The position numbers and the translations under genes were made by a program. DNA of 42,267 nucleotides from Actinomadura rubrisoli (lineage in GTDB: Bacteria; Actinomycetota; Actinomycetes; Streptosporangiales; Streptosporangiaceae): contig NZ_SMKU01000035.1 in the NCBI RefSeq assembly GCF_004349215.1, positions 802-43,068 on the forward strand, written 5' to 3'. Position 1 is the stretch's first letter, and every line of letters starts with the position of its first letter. Positions 23,731-31,195 of the stretch are shown here, piece after piece. The notes beneath the pieces were generated by a model, which ran no database searches, was not told the origin of the DNA, and saw only the letters and a list, made by a program, of their open reading frames with translations.

Positions 23731-25481
23731 ACCTCGTCGACAAGCGCGGCCTCGGCATCGGGATCGGCCTGGCCGCGCTGGCCTGCGTCGCCCTCCCGGC
23801 GGTGCTGTCGCCGTACTGGATCTACCTCGCGATCAGCGCCGTCGTGAGCGCCGTGATCATGCAGAGCTACGGCGTGATCGTCGGCCGGGTCGGCGTCATG
23901 TCGCTGTGCCAGATGTCGTTCGCAGCGATCGGCGCGTGGGTCGTCCTGCGGCTGAACGTGGCGGACGCGCCGGGCGGGTTCTTCGTCTGGCTGGTGCTCG
24001 GCGGCCTGGCGGCGGTGCCCGTCGGCGTCGCGATCGGGCTGCCCGCGCTGCGCATCCGCGGGGTCAACCTCGCCGTCGTCACCTTCGGCTTCGCGGTCTC
24101 GGCCGACATCGTGTGGAACGTCAACCCGTTCCCCGGCGCCCAGGACCTGAAGATGCTGGACCGGCCTGAGCCGTTCGTCACCGACGGCTCGTACTTCGTG
24201 TTCGTGACGATCGTGTTCACCGTGCTCGCGGTCGTGCTCGGCGTGATCGGCAAGACCCGGCTCGGGCTGTCGTGGTACGAGCTGCGGCACTCCGAGCGGT
24301 CCGCCGCCTCGCACGGCGTCTCGGTGGCCCGGAGCAAGCTCGCGGCGTTCGCGATCAGCGCGTTCGTCGCCGGTATCGGCGGCGGCCTGCTGGTCGGGCA
24401 GCTCAGCACGGTGGTGCCGAGCAACTTCGCGATGGGCCAGTCCCTCGCGCTGTTCGCCGTCGCCATCATGATCGGCCCGCACCACCCGGAGGGCGCGGTG
24501 ATAGGCGGGATCTTCGGCGCGATCATGCCGACGATCATGGAGAAGGTGTCGCTGCCGCAGGACTTCGGCGGCGTGCTGTTCGGCGTGGGCGCCCTGCTGG
24601 CGCTGCGCAGCGGGCTGAGCCACACCGACCTCACCCGGATGCGCAAGCGCGAGCGCGGCGCCCGCAAGCTGATGAAGGACGCCGGCATCGGAGCGGAGGA
24701 GGGGGCAGAGAAGGCCGCCGAGCCCGCGCCGCCGCTCCCGGCGGTGCCGCGCGACCCCGGCGACCGGAAGCCGCTGCTGTCGGTGACGGGCCTGACCGTC
24801 CGGTTCGGGGAGGTCGTCGCGCTCGAAGCCGTCGACCTGACCGTCCCAGAGGGCGCCGTCGTCGGGCTGATCGGGCCCAACGGCGCGGGCAAGTCCACTT
24901 TCATCTCCGCCGTGACCGGCTTCGTCGCCGGGTACGGGGGGACGGTGGAGCTGGCCGGCGCGCGGCTGGACAAGCACGGCCCCAGCGTCCGGGCCAGGCG
25001 CGGCCTGCGCCGCACCTTCCAGACGACCGCCATCGCCCCGGAGCTCACCCAGTACGAGTACCTGGCGATCGGCTCCGGACGCCGGCTGCCCCGCGCCGAC
25101 GCCGACGAGCTGCTGGAGTTCTTCGGCTGCCCGCCCGGCGAGGTCCCGGTGTCCATCGTCGACGCCGGCACCCGGCGGCTCCTGGACGTGGCGGCGGCCA
25201 TCGCCGCCCGGCCCAAGGTCGCGCTGCTGGACGAGCCGGCCGCCGGGCAGTCGGCCGCCGAGTCGCTGCGGCTCGGCGCCCGGCTCACCCAGGTGCCCGA
25301 GCGGTTCGGGGTGTCGATCCTGCTGGTCGAGCACGACATGGAACTCGTGCAGGCGACCTGCGAGCAGGTCACCGTCCTGGACTTCGGGCATGTGATCGCC
25401 TCCGGCCCCACCGGCGACGTCCTCGCGGACGCCGCCGTCCGGGCCGCCTATCTGGGTGCCGCGGATGTCCCGGCGTCCTGA
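23727..25481 (+). CDS. Fused LivM permease and LivG ATPase
   Basis: The protein is 584 aa and overlaps livF by ATGA. Residues 1-305 are a LivM permease with about eight membrane segments and the coupling loop ELRHSERSAASHGVSVARSK. A charged Ala/Glu linker (about 306-345) leads to a LivG-type ATPase with Walker [11 protein letters not shown]-loop RRTFQTTAIAP, Walker B VALLDEPAAGQS and H-loop LVEHDMELV. The signature motif, normally LSYGQQ, reads VSIVDAGTRRLLDVA, so the LSxGQ core is lost while the following RRLLDVA helix remains. LivM-LivG fusions occur in other actinobacteria and proteobacteria. The degenerate signature suggests one weak ATP site in the LivF/LivG heterodimer. Confidence 0.9.
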   Translation: MNLVDKRGLGIGIGLAALACVALPAVLSPYWIYLAISAVVSAVIMQSYGVIVGRVGVMSLCQMSFAAIGAWVVLRLNVADAPGGFFVWLVLGGLAAVPVGVAIGLPALRIRGVNLAVVTFGFAVSADIVWNVNPFPGAQDLKMLDRPEPFVTDGSYFVFVTIVFTVLAVVLGVIGKTRLGLSWYELRHSERSAASHGVSVARSKLAAFAISAFVAGIGGGLLVGQLSTVVPSNFAMGQSLALFAVAIMIGPHHPEGAVIGGIFGAIMPTIMEKVSLPQDFGGVLFGVGALLALRSGLSHTDLTRMRKRERGARKLMKDAGIGAEEGAEKAAEPAPPLPAVPRDPGDRKPLLSVTGLTVRFGEVVALEAVDLTVPEGAVVGLIGPNGAGKSTFISAVTGFVAGYGGTVELAGARLDKHGPSVRARRGLRRTFQTTAIAPELTQYEYLAIGSGRRLPRADADELLEFFGCPPGEVPVSIVDAGTRRLLDVAAAIAARPKVALLDEPAAGQSAAESLRLGARLTQVPERFGVSILLVEHDMELVQATCEQVTVLDFGHVIASGPTGDVLADAAVRAAYLGAADVPAS

Positions 25482-25527
25482 CCAAGACCCCGCCAGCCGT
25501 CCCACCCTGCGAACAAGGGCCTCAGCC

Positions 25528-26685
25528 ATGAAACTCACCTATATGTCCGCCGCGGCCGCCACCGTGCTCGCCGTGTCCCTCACCGCCGGCTGCAACTCCT
25601 CCGACAGCGGCACCGACGGGCCGATCAAGGTCGGCGCGATCAACGGCATCACCGGGCTGTTCCAGACCCCGGAGGTCCCGAAGGCCGTCAAGGCCGTCTT
25701 CGAGGAGGTCAACGCCGCCGGCGGCATCAACGGCCGCAAGCTGGAGCTGATCAGCAAGGACGACGCGATGGACCCCTCGCGGTCCGGGCAGGCCGCCCGC
25801 GAGCTGATCCAGTCCAACGGCGTCGTCGCGCTCGCCGGCTCGTCCAGCGCCGTGGACTGCGGCCTGAACCGCGCCACCTACAGCAAGAACAAGATCGTCT
25901 CGATTCCGGCGATCGGCGTCGACCCGGCCTGCTTCTCCAGCCCGAACATCGCGCCGGTCAACCCCGGCCCGTACGCGCTGACCACGGCGATGCTGTACTA
26001 CGCCTCCGAGACGCTCAAGCGCGACAAGGTGTGCCTCGACTACACCGTCCTGCCCGGCAGCGGCGGCGGCATCGAGGGCGCCATCAAGAAGTGGACGGAG
26101 CTCACCGGCAAGACCCTCACCCACAAGAACCTCGCCGTCGGCCAGGGCGACCCGACCCGCTACCTGGTCGCCGACAAGAACGCCGGCTGCCAGGCCGTGC
26201 TCTACAACGCCACCGTCGGCCCGTGGTTCGCGCAGGCCCGCACCCAGGGCATGCAGAAGGTCGACTTCATCCTGGCGGCCAACAGCTACACCGACGCCAA
26301 CGCCAAGACCATCCCCGCGGACATGACGTCCTACGCGGGCACCGAGTGGCAGCCCTACACCGACCCGACCCTCCCGGGCAACGACCGCTGGGCGAAGATC
26401 ATCGAGAAGAACGGCATCCAGAAGACGGCGTTCAGCCAGGGCGCGGTCATGGCGGCGGACATCTTCGTCCAGGTCCTCAAGACCATCAAGGGCGACATCA
26501 CCCGCGAGTCGGTGACCAAGGCGTTCAAGGAGATGAAGCCGATCAACTACCCGATGGTCGGGACCCCGTACGTGTTCGGGCCGGGCAACGAGCACAACCC
26601 GATCCAGGGCAGCCGGTTCGTCAAGGCCGAAAAGGGCGGCTGGAAGGTCCTTCCCGGCGGCTTCACCGTTCCGGGCAAGAGCTGA
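25528..26685 (+). CDS. HAAT-type substrate-binding lipoprotein
   Basis: The protein is 385 aa from ATG 25528; an upstream ATG at 25456 would add 24 residues before the signal. The lipoprotein signal ends in LTAGC. The mature part has the periplasmic-binding-protein type I fold of LivJ-like receptors, with VGAINGITGLFQTPEVPKAV, VNAAGGINGRKLELISKDDAMDPSRS and LAGSSSAVDC. It captures the transporter substrate outside the cell. A very stable hairpin directly after the stop may raise its expression above that of the downstream permease, as needed for binding proteins. Confidence 0.92.
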   Translation: MKLTYMSAAAATVLAVSLTAGCNSSDSGTDGPIKVGAINGITGLFQTPEVPKAVKAVFEEVNAAGGINGRKLELISKDDAMDPSRSGQAARELIQSNGVVALAGSSSAVDCGLNRATYSKNKIVSIPAIGVDPACFSSPNIAPVNPGPYALTTAMLYYASETLKRDKVCLDYTVLPGSGGGIEGAIKKWTELTGKTLTHKNLAVGQGDPTRYLVADKNAGCQAVLYNATVGPWFAQARTQGMQKVDFILAANSYTDANAKTIPADMTSYAGTEWQPYTDPTLPGNDRWAKIIEKNGIQKTAFSQGAVMAADIFVQVLKTIKGDITRESVTKAFKEMKPINYPMVGTPYVFGPGNEHNPIQGSRFVKAEKGGWKVLPGGFTVPGKS

Positions 26686-26696
26686 GCCCCGTCCCT

Positions 26697-26727
26697 CCGG
26701 GCGCGCGCGGCACCCGCGCGCGCCCGG
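26697..26727 (+). terminator. Very stable intercistronic hairpin (attenuator or mRNA stabiliser)
   Basis: CCGGGCGCGCGCGG at 26697-26710 pairs perfectly over 14 bp with 26714-26727; the loop is only CAC. It separates the binding-protein gene from the livH-like gene. There is no T-tract, so partial termination or 3'-end protection of the upstream message is more likely than full termination. Confidence 0.75.
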
Positions 26728-26746
26728 CCCCACCCGGAGGAACCCG

Positions 26747-27619
26747 ATGGTGAACTCTGTGATCGCCGGGCTGACCAGCGGCGGCGGCTACGCCCTGCTC
26801 GGCCTGTGCGTCGTCCTGACCTACCGGCTGGTCGCCGTCGTCAACTTCGCGATGACCGCGGTCGGCGCGATGGGCGCGTTCGTGATGGTGTCGCTCACCG
26901 ACGAGGGCATGAACGTCTGGCCCGCCCTGCTGATCGGCGCGCTGTCGGCCGCGCTGCTGTCCGGGCTGCTCGGCGCGGCGCTGGTCCGCTGGTTCGCCGG
27001 GCACCGGGAGCGGACGAAGGCGGCCGTCACGGTCGCGCTGTTCGTCGCGCTGAGCGCGATCGGGCTGCGGCTGTTCGGCGGCACCAGCACCGGCGCGCAC
27101 CGCTTCCCGAACCCGTTCGGCGACCCCGTCTTCACCGTCGGCAGCGTCGTCGTCCCGCAGTCGGTCCTCGTCTCGCTGGCGTTCGCGGTGCTCATCACCC
27201 TCGCGGTCGGCCTCCTGCTCACCCGGACGCGGATCGGGCTGAAGCTCCAGGCGCTGTCGGAGCGGCCGAGCACCGCCGAGGTCGTCGGCATCCCCGCGCC
27301 CCGGCTCGCCGTGGGCGTGTGGGCGGGCGTCGGCGCCATCACGATGCTGGTGATCGTGCTGGTCGCGCCCCGGCTCGGCGGCGACTTCGGGACCCTGTCC
27401 GGGCTGATCAGCACCGCTCTGGCCGTCGCGATGGTCGGCGCGTTCCGGAGCCTGCCGCTGACGCTGGTCGGCGGCCTGATCCTGGGCTGCCTGGAGGGGA
27501 TGTCGTCCGCGCTGGACTCCATCCAGAAGTACCAGGGCGTCGTGCCCTTCCTGGTGATCCTCGTGCTCCTGTGGTGGCGCAGCCGCCGCGAGGTCTGGGA
27601 CACCGCCCACAGCAGATGA
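26747..27619 (+). CDS. livH: Branched-chain-amino-acid-type ABC transporter permease (LivH)
   Basis: The protein is 290 aa with CGGAGGA upstream of the ATG. It has about eight hydrophobic segments, the opening SVIAGLTSGGGYALLGLCVVLTYR typical of LivH, and a coupling loop LKLQALSERPSTAEVVGIP. It pairs with the LivM domain encoded at 23727 to form the membrane channel. The gene order (ATPase, fused permease-ATPase, binding protein, permease) is rearranged from the common liv order. Confidence 0.93.
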   Translation: MVNSVIAGLTSGGGYALLGLCVVLTYRLVAVVNFAMTAVGAMGAFVMVSLTDEGMNVWPALLIGALSAALLSGLLGAALVRWFAGHRERTKAAVTVALFVALSAIGLRLFGGTSTGAHRFPNPFGDPVFTVGSVVVPQSVLVSLAFAVLITLAVGLLLTRTRIGLKLQALSERPSTAEVVGIPAPRLAVGVWAGVGAITMLVIVLVAPRLGGDFGTLSGLISTALAVAMVGAFRSLPLTLVGGLILGCLEGMSSALDSIQKYQGVVPFLVILVLLWWRSRREVWDTAHSR

Positions 27620-27638
27620 CGAACCGAGGAGACGCGAT

Positions 27639-28745
27639 ATGCCCGACCTGACATCGACCAGGGCGGCGGTCCTGCGCGAGCACGGCGCCGACCTGAGCGT
27701 CGAGGAGCTCCCGCTCCCCGCCGAGTGCGAGCCCGGCGCCGCCATCGTCCGCGTGGACTGCGCGACGCTGTGCGCGACCGACGTGCACCTGTGGTCCGGC
27801 GCCATGTCGTTCCCGGACATGCTCCCGATCGTGCTCGGCCACGAGATGATGGGCACCGTGTGCGCCGTCGGGCCGGGGACGCGCGACGCGCTCGGCCGCA
27901 CCGTCAAGGTGGGCGACCGGATCGGCTGGTCGGAGTCGGTGTGCGGGCACTGCTACGGCTGCACCGTCCTGCGCAACCCGGTCGCCTGCGCCGAGCGGGG
28001 CTACGGGTTCCTGCAGCGCGCCGACCGCTGGCCCTACGCCACGGGCGGGCTCGCCGCGCACAACTACGTGACGCCGGGCGCGCTGAAGGTCGTGCTGCCC
28101 GACGACGTGAAGGACACCTGGGCCGCCGCCGCGGGCTGCGCGGTCAAGACCGTCCTGCACGCCTTCGACCGGGCCGGGGGGGTCCGCCCCGGCTCGACCG
28201 TGCTCGTGCAGGGCGCGGGCGCGCTCGGGATCGTCGCCACGGCCGTCGCCGGCGTCTCGGGCGCCGGCAAGGTCATCACGGTCGGCGCCCCCGACGCCCG
28301 CCTCGACCTGGCCCGCAGTTTCGGCGCGGACCTGACGATCGGGCTGGACGGCGACGCCGACGCGCGGCTCGCCACCGTCATGGACGCCACCGGGGGGCGC
28401 GGCGCCGAGCTCGTCCTGGACCTCGCCGGGGCGCCCGGCGTGGGCGCGGAGGCGGTGAACATGGCCGCGTTCGGCGGCCGCTTCGTCATCGTCGGCACCA
28501 CCGGCCCGCAGCCGGACGAACTCTCGCTCGGAACGATCATGGGCAAGGAGCTGAACGTCCTCGGCTCGCTGAACGGCGACGTCGGCGACTACCACCGCTC
28601 GGTCGAGTTCCTGCGCACGTTCCAGGACCGCTTCGCCTGGGACGACCTTTTCAGCGCCCCGGAGGGCCTCGAAGGGGCCTCCGACGCGCTCGCCGCGATG
28701 GGGCGGCTCGAACAGGTCAAGGCCGTCATCCACCCCCACCGATGA
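27639..28745 (+). CDS. Zinc-dependent alcohol dehydrogenase (MDR family)
   Basis: The protein is 368 aa with GAGGAG upstream. Catalytic zinc ligands are Cys in ATLCATDVH and His in LGHEMMG. A structural-zinc lobe with four cysteines is present (CGHCYGCTVLRNPVAC). The cofactor motif is VQGAGALGIVATAVAG. The acid after beta-2 appears replaced (VGAPDARLD), so the cofactor preference is uncertain. It overlaps the aldo/keto reductase gene by ATGA or is coupled to it through the GTG at 28754. It likely oxidises an alcohol released from the imported substrate. Confidence 0.93.
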   Translation: MPDLTSTRAAVLREHGADLSVEELPLPAECEPGAAIVRVDCATLCATDVHLWSGAMSFPDMLPIVLGHEMMGTVCAVGPGTRDALGRTVKVGDRIGWSESVCGHCYGCTVLRNPVACAERGYGFLQRADRWPYATGGLAAHNYVTPGALKVVLPDDVKDTWAAAAGCAVKTVLHAFDRAGGVRPGSTVLVQGAGALGIVATAVAGVSGAGKVITVGAPDARLDLARSFGADLTIGLDGDADARLATVMDATGGRGAELVLDLAGAPGVGAEAVNMAAFGGRFVIVGTTGPQPDELSLGTIMGKELNVLGSLNGDVGDYHRSVEFLRTFQDRFAWDDLFSAPEGLEGASDALAAMGRLEQVKAVIHPHR

Positions 28746-28753
28746 GGAAAACC

Positions 28754-29713
28754 GTGCCCACCACCATCCCCCGCCGCCGTCTCGGCACCGCCGGGCCCGA
28801 GGCGTCCGTCCTGTCCCTCGGCTCCTGGCACACCTACGACCGCATGGACTTCGGCGACGCCGTCGCGATGGTCCGCCACGCCGTCGACTCCGGGATCAAC
28901 CTCTTCGACGTCGCCGTCTACGGGATGCCGGGCCACCCGCCGGTGTTCACCGACGTGCTGTTCTCGGCGATCGTCCGCGCCGGGGGGATCGCCAGGGACG
29001 ACTACCTGCTGTCCACCAAGCTGTGGCTGGAGGGGTATCCCCAGCAGTCCCTGCGCGACCAGCTCGCCAACGCGCTGTTCCGGGTCGGCGCCGACCACGC
29101 CGACGTCGCCGTCCTCGGCGACATCCGGCGCGACGACCTGGACCTGCGCCGCCTGGCCGAGGACCTGGCCGAGCTGGAGCGGGAGGGCCTGCTCGGCTGC
29201 TGGGGCGTCAACAACTGGTCGGCCACCGCCGTCCGGACGATCCGGGGGCACGCCCTCGCCGCGGGCTCGCCGGGGCCCCAGCTCGCCCAGCTGAAGTACA
29301 GCCCGTGCCGCCGCTCCATCCCCGACGGGGAGCCGTTCGCCGCCGTCTTCGCCGAGGGCGTGTCGATGCAGGCGTCGGACGTGCTGGAGGGCGGCATCCT
29401 CGCCGGCAACACCGCGCCGTCCCGCCAGATCGGCAAGGACCCGGGCGAGGTGCGCCCGCGCATCGTCGAGGCGGCCAAGGGCCTCGCCGAGCTCGCGGCG
29501 GAGCTGGACGCGACCCCCGCCCAGCTCTGCGTCGCCTTCACCCTCACGCACCCGTCCACGAGCACGGTGCTGTTCGGAGCCAGCCGCATGCGGCAGCTGA
29601 CCGACAACATCGCGGCGCTCGACATCCTGGACCGCGTGGGGTCCTCCCGGCTCCGCTCGCTGATGGACCCGTTCTGGGTGGACCGCGACATCGTCGACCC
29701 CGAAGGCCCGTAA
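28754..29713 (+). CDS. Aldo/keto reductase-like protein, copy 2 (canonical catalytic His absent)
   Basis: The protein is 319 aa from GTG 28754, which has GAGGA five bases upstream. An ATG at 28742 overlapping the dehydrogenase stop gives 323 aa and is equally possible. It is a paralogue of the protein at 19480, sharing RRRLG..GPE, LSLGSW.TYDRM, KLWL, WGVNNWSA, QLKYS.CRRS.PDGEP, QASDVLEGGILAG and the C-terminal WVDRDIVDPEG. Asp/Tyr (LFDVAVYG) and Lys (STKLWLE) are present, but the His position reads DVAVLGDIR, that is Gly-Asp, exactly as in copy 1. Keeping two diverged copies in one regulon suggests distinct substrates or a heteromer. Confidence 0.87.
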   Translation: MPTTIPRRRLGTAGPEASVLSLGSWHTYDRMDFGDAVAMVRHAVDSGINLFDVAVYGMPGHPPVFTDVLFSAIVRAGGIARDDYLLSTKLWLEGYPQQSLRDQLANALFRVGADHADVAVLGDIRRDDLDLRRLAEDLAELEREGLLGCWGVNNWSATAVRTIRGHALAAGSPGPQLAQLKYSPCRRSIPDGEPFAAVFAEGVSMQASDVLEGGILAGNTAPSRQIGKDPGEVRPRIVEAAKGLAELAAELDATPAQLCVAFTLTHPSTSTVLFGASRMRQLTDNIAALDILDRVGSSRLRSLMDPFWVDRDIVDPEGP

Positions 29714-29723
29714 CCCCTGATCC

Positions 29724-29809
29724 CTGGACCCCCGTCTAGCGCGGCACCCGGCGCCCTGGGACCGAAGGCCCGGGTCTCCTCCCCAAGGGTGCCGTAGGCG
29801 GGGGTCCAG
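29724..29809. terminator. Long two-part stem-loop between convergent units
   Basis: CTGGACCCCCG at 29724-29734 pairs with 29799-29809 (11 bp), and within it CGGCACCC at 29742-29749 pairs with 29787-29794 (8 bp). It closes the transporter operon and, from the other strand, the ChW gene. Confidence 0.75.
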
Positions 29810-29833
29810 TCCTCGTCAGACGGAGCCCGACTA

Positions 29834-30463
29834 TTAGTTCACTATCTGGAGGGTGAAGGCTTCTAGCATCAGGCCCCTGCCTGTCGTGCCGAGTTCTATA
29901 CGGAGAGGGCTGTCGTAGTTGTTCGCGACTACACCCAGCCAATCCCAGTCCTGCACATGCGCCTGCCCGACCTCCTTGGTCGGGCCCCCGACCCAGAAGC
30001 GGAGCGCTTCCATCGGCCGGTTCTGTCCTTCCGTGCCGACATGGAGCCATTGGTCACGGGCACACTGTTCTCCCTGCCAATCCTTATCCCGGATGTGGGC
30101 CTCTACGCAGAATGTCGCACCTGACACCGCGACGTTCACCGCTTCGATGGCCAGGTTTCGTCCCACGGTGCCGGCAATGCCGCCGTTGCACGTCACGTTC
30201 TGCCAGTTCAGGTAGGCGACGTGGGCCTGATAGCACACCGAGTAGGCCGCCGCTCCGCGCCGGGCGACCTCGGCTTTCAGCGCCTGCTGCACCGTCACCC
30301 CCTTCCCGTATGTCATCGGGCCGGACGTCCGTCCCGTCGCGGTGGCCGGCCGTTCCTGAGCGATTCCGGCATCGGCCAGGCCGGTGAGGCCGAGCACGGC
30401 TCCGGTGGACAATGCCACCAGCGCCTTCATCGCCTTGCCGCCCGTGTGGATGAACCTGTTCAT
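29834..30463 (-). CDS. Secreted ChW-repeat protein (three clostridial hydrophobic-W repeats)
   Basis: The protein is 209 aa with AGGAGG before the ATG. The N-terminus has a positively charged stretch and a hydrophobic segment (MKALVALSTGAVLGLTGLADAGIA) with likely signal-peptidase sites near ADA or GIA. After about 45 residues come three repeats with a Trp, then a Gly, then G(T)xGxxxxxEA: YLNWQNV...GTVGRNLAIEAVNV, DKDWQGE...GTEGQNRPMEALRF and DWDWLGV...GTTGRGLMLEAFTL. This is the ChW (PF07538-like) pattern known from clostridia and some streptomycetes, thought to mediate surface or ligand interactions. The gene is clearly less GC-rich (one counted 60-base line, 29881-29940, has 35 G+C) than its neighbours, suggesting transfer. 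Confidence 0.85.
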   Translation of the reverse strand: MNRFIHTGGKAMKALVALSTGAVLGLTGLADAGIAQERPATATGRTSGPMTYGKGVTVQQALKAEVARRGAAAYSVCYQAHVAYLNWQNVTCNGGIAGTVGRNLAIEAVNVAVSGATFCVEAHIRDKDWQGEQCARDQWLHVGTEGQNRPMEALRFWVGGPTKEVGQAHVQDWDWLGVVANNYDSPLRIELGTTGRGLMLEAFTLQIVN

Positions 30464-31195
30464 CGATCCTCCTGTTGATCTCGGTGGCCTCGTCCGCGAC
30501 GGCAGGAGTTCGCAATTTGCACCGCGGCGAACCCATCGAAACCCGACGTCACGAAAGCCTCCCGACTAACATCAACAATCCTTGGTCCGAAATGGTCAGG
30601 CAAGGCCCCACAGGCCCATCTTGGTCGGCCTGGCTAGTGCTGAGGAACCACAGAGCCCTTGTCAAGGGGCCGCCCGTGTTTCCGCCGAGAATCCAGCACA
30701 TTTTGACTATCCGCGTCCGGGCACCGACCAAGAACTCCCGCGAGCGGCCGGAAGTGCAAGCGCCCGCCGAGGTGGGCCAGGACGGAGCGGGATGCCCGGG
30801 GGCCCGCAGCGCCGCCGGGCCGTCCGCTGCCGGCTCGTGCCGTAGGCGGAAGTCCGCCCGGGCTGTGCACATCCAGGCGAACCCGGGCCCGGGCCCGGGT
30901 TTCCACCGGTCATTTGCCGAGGGAGCATTTCGGTGCAAAGCACCATGCGCGCATCGATCGGATAACGCCCTCTACAAGCGCGCGGCGAAGTCGGGGACAC
31001 TTTCGGTGCACTTGCGGAGGCGGTCCGTGACGCCTCCGCGCGCCGCGTCCGCGCCGCGTCCGAGGCCCGCCGGGCCGAAGCCGCGCCCGGCCGGAACCCG
31101 CTCGGCATCGAAGTCCGGGAAAGCACGGATGCAGACCCGTGGGTTTCCGGTGGTGGGGCGAGCCCGCGGGTCCGAGCATGGAAAGGGTGGTCGTG
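30464..31195. other. 732-base non-coding region upstream of the kinase-regulator-kinase module
   Basis: No frame here looks like a gene. It contains small inverted repeats: CCCTTG-T-CAAGGG at 30656-30668, GGCGGA-AG-TCCGCC at 30845-30858 and a triple CCCGGG run at 30882-30899. The first part, next to the ChW gene, is less GC-rich. The last 250 bases hold an element also found before the second kinase (listed separately). Promoters in both directions are expected, but none is certain. Confidence 0.55.
30949..30967 (+). promoter_or_regulatory. Conserved upstream element, copy 1
   Basis: GCGCATCGATCGGATAACG here recurs as GCGCATCAATCGGGTAACG at 33738-33756 (17 of 19 identical). Each lies about 230-260 bases before a paralogous kinase start. 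Similar CCCTC, GGGGA and CGGTGC stretches follow in both. It is a candidate promoter or binding site that was duplicated with the kinase gene. Confidence 0.55.

Noticed and set aside
30475..31138. Possible N-terminal extension or separate gene before kinase A
   Set aside because: Composition is not coding-like, no domain is recognisable, and the paralogue of kinase A starts directly at the membrane domain.
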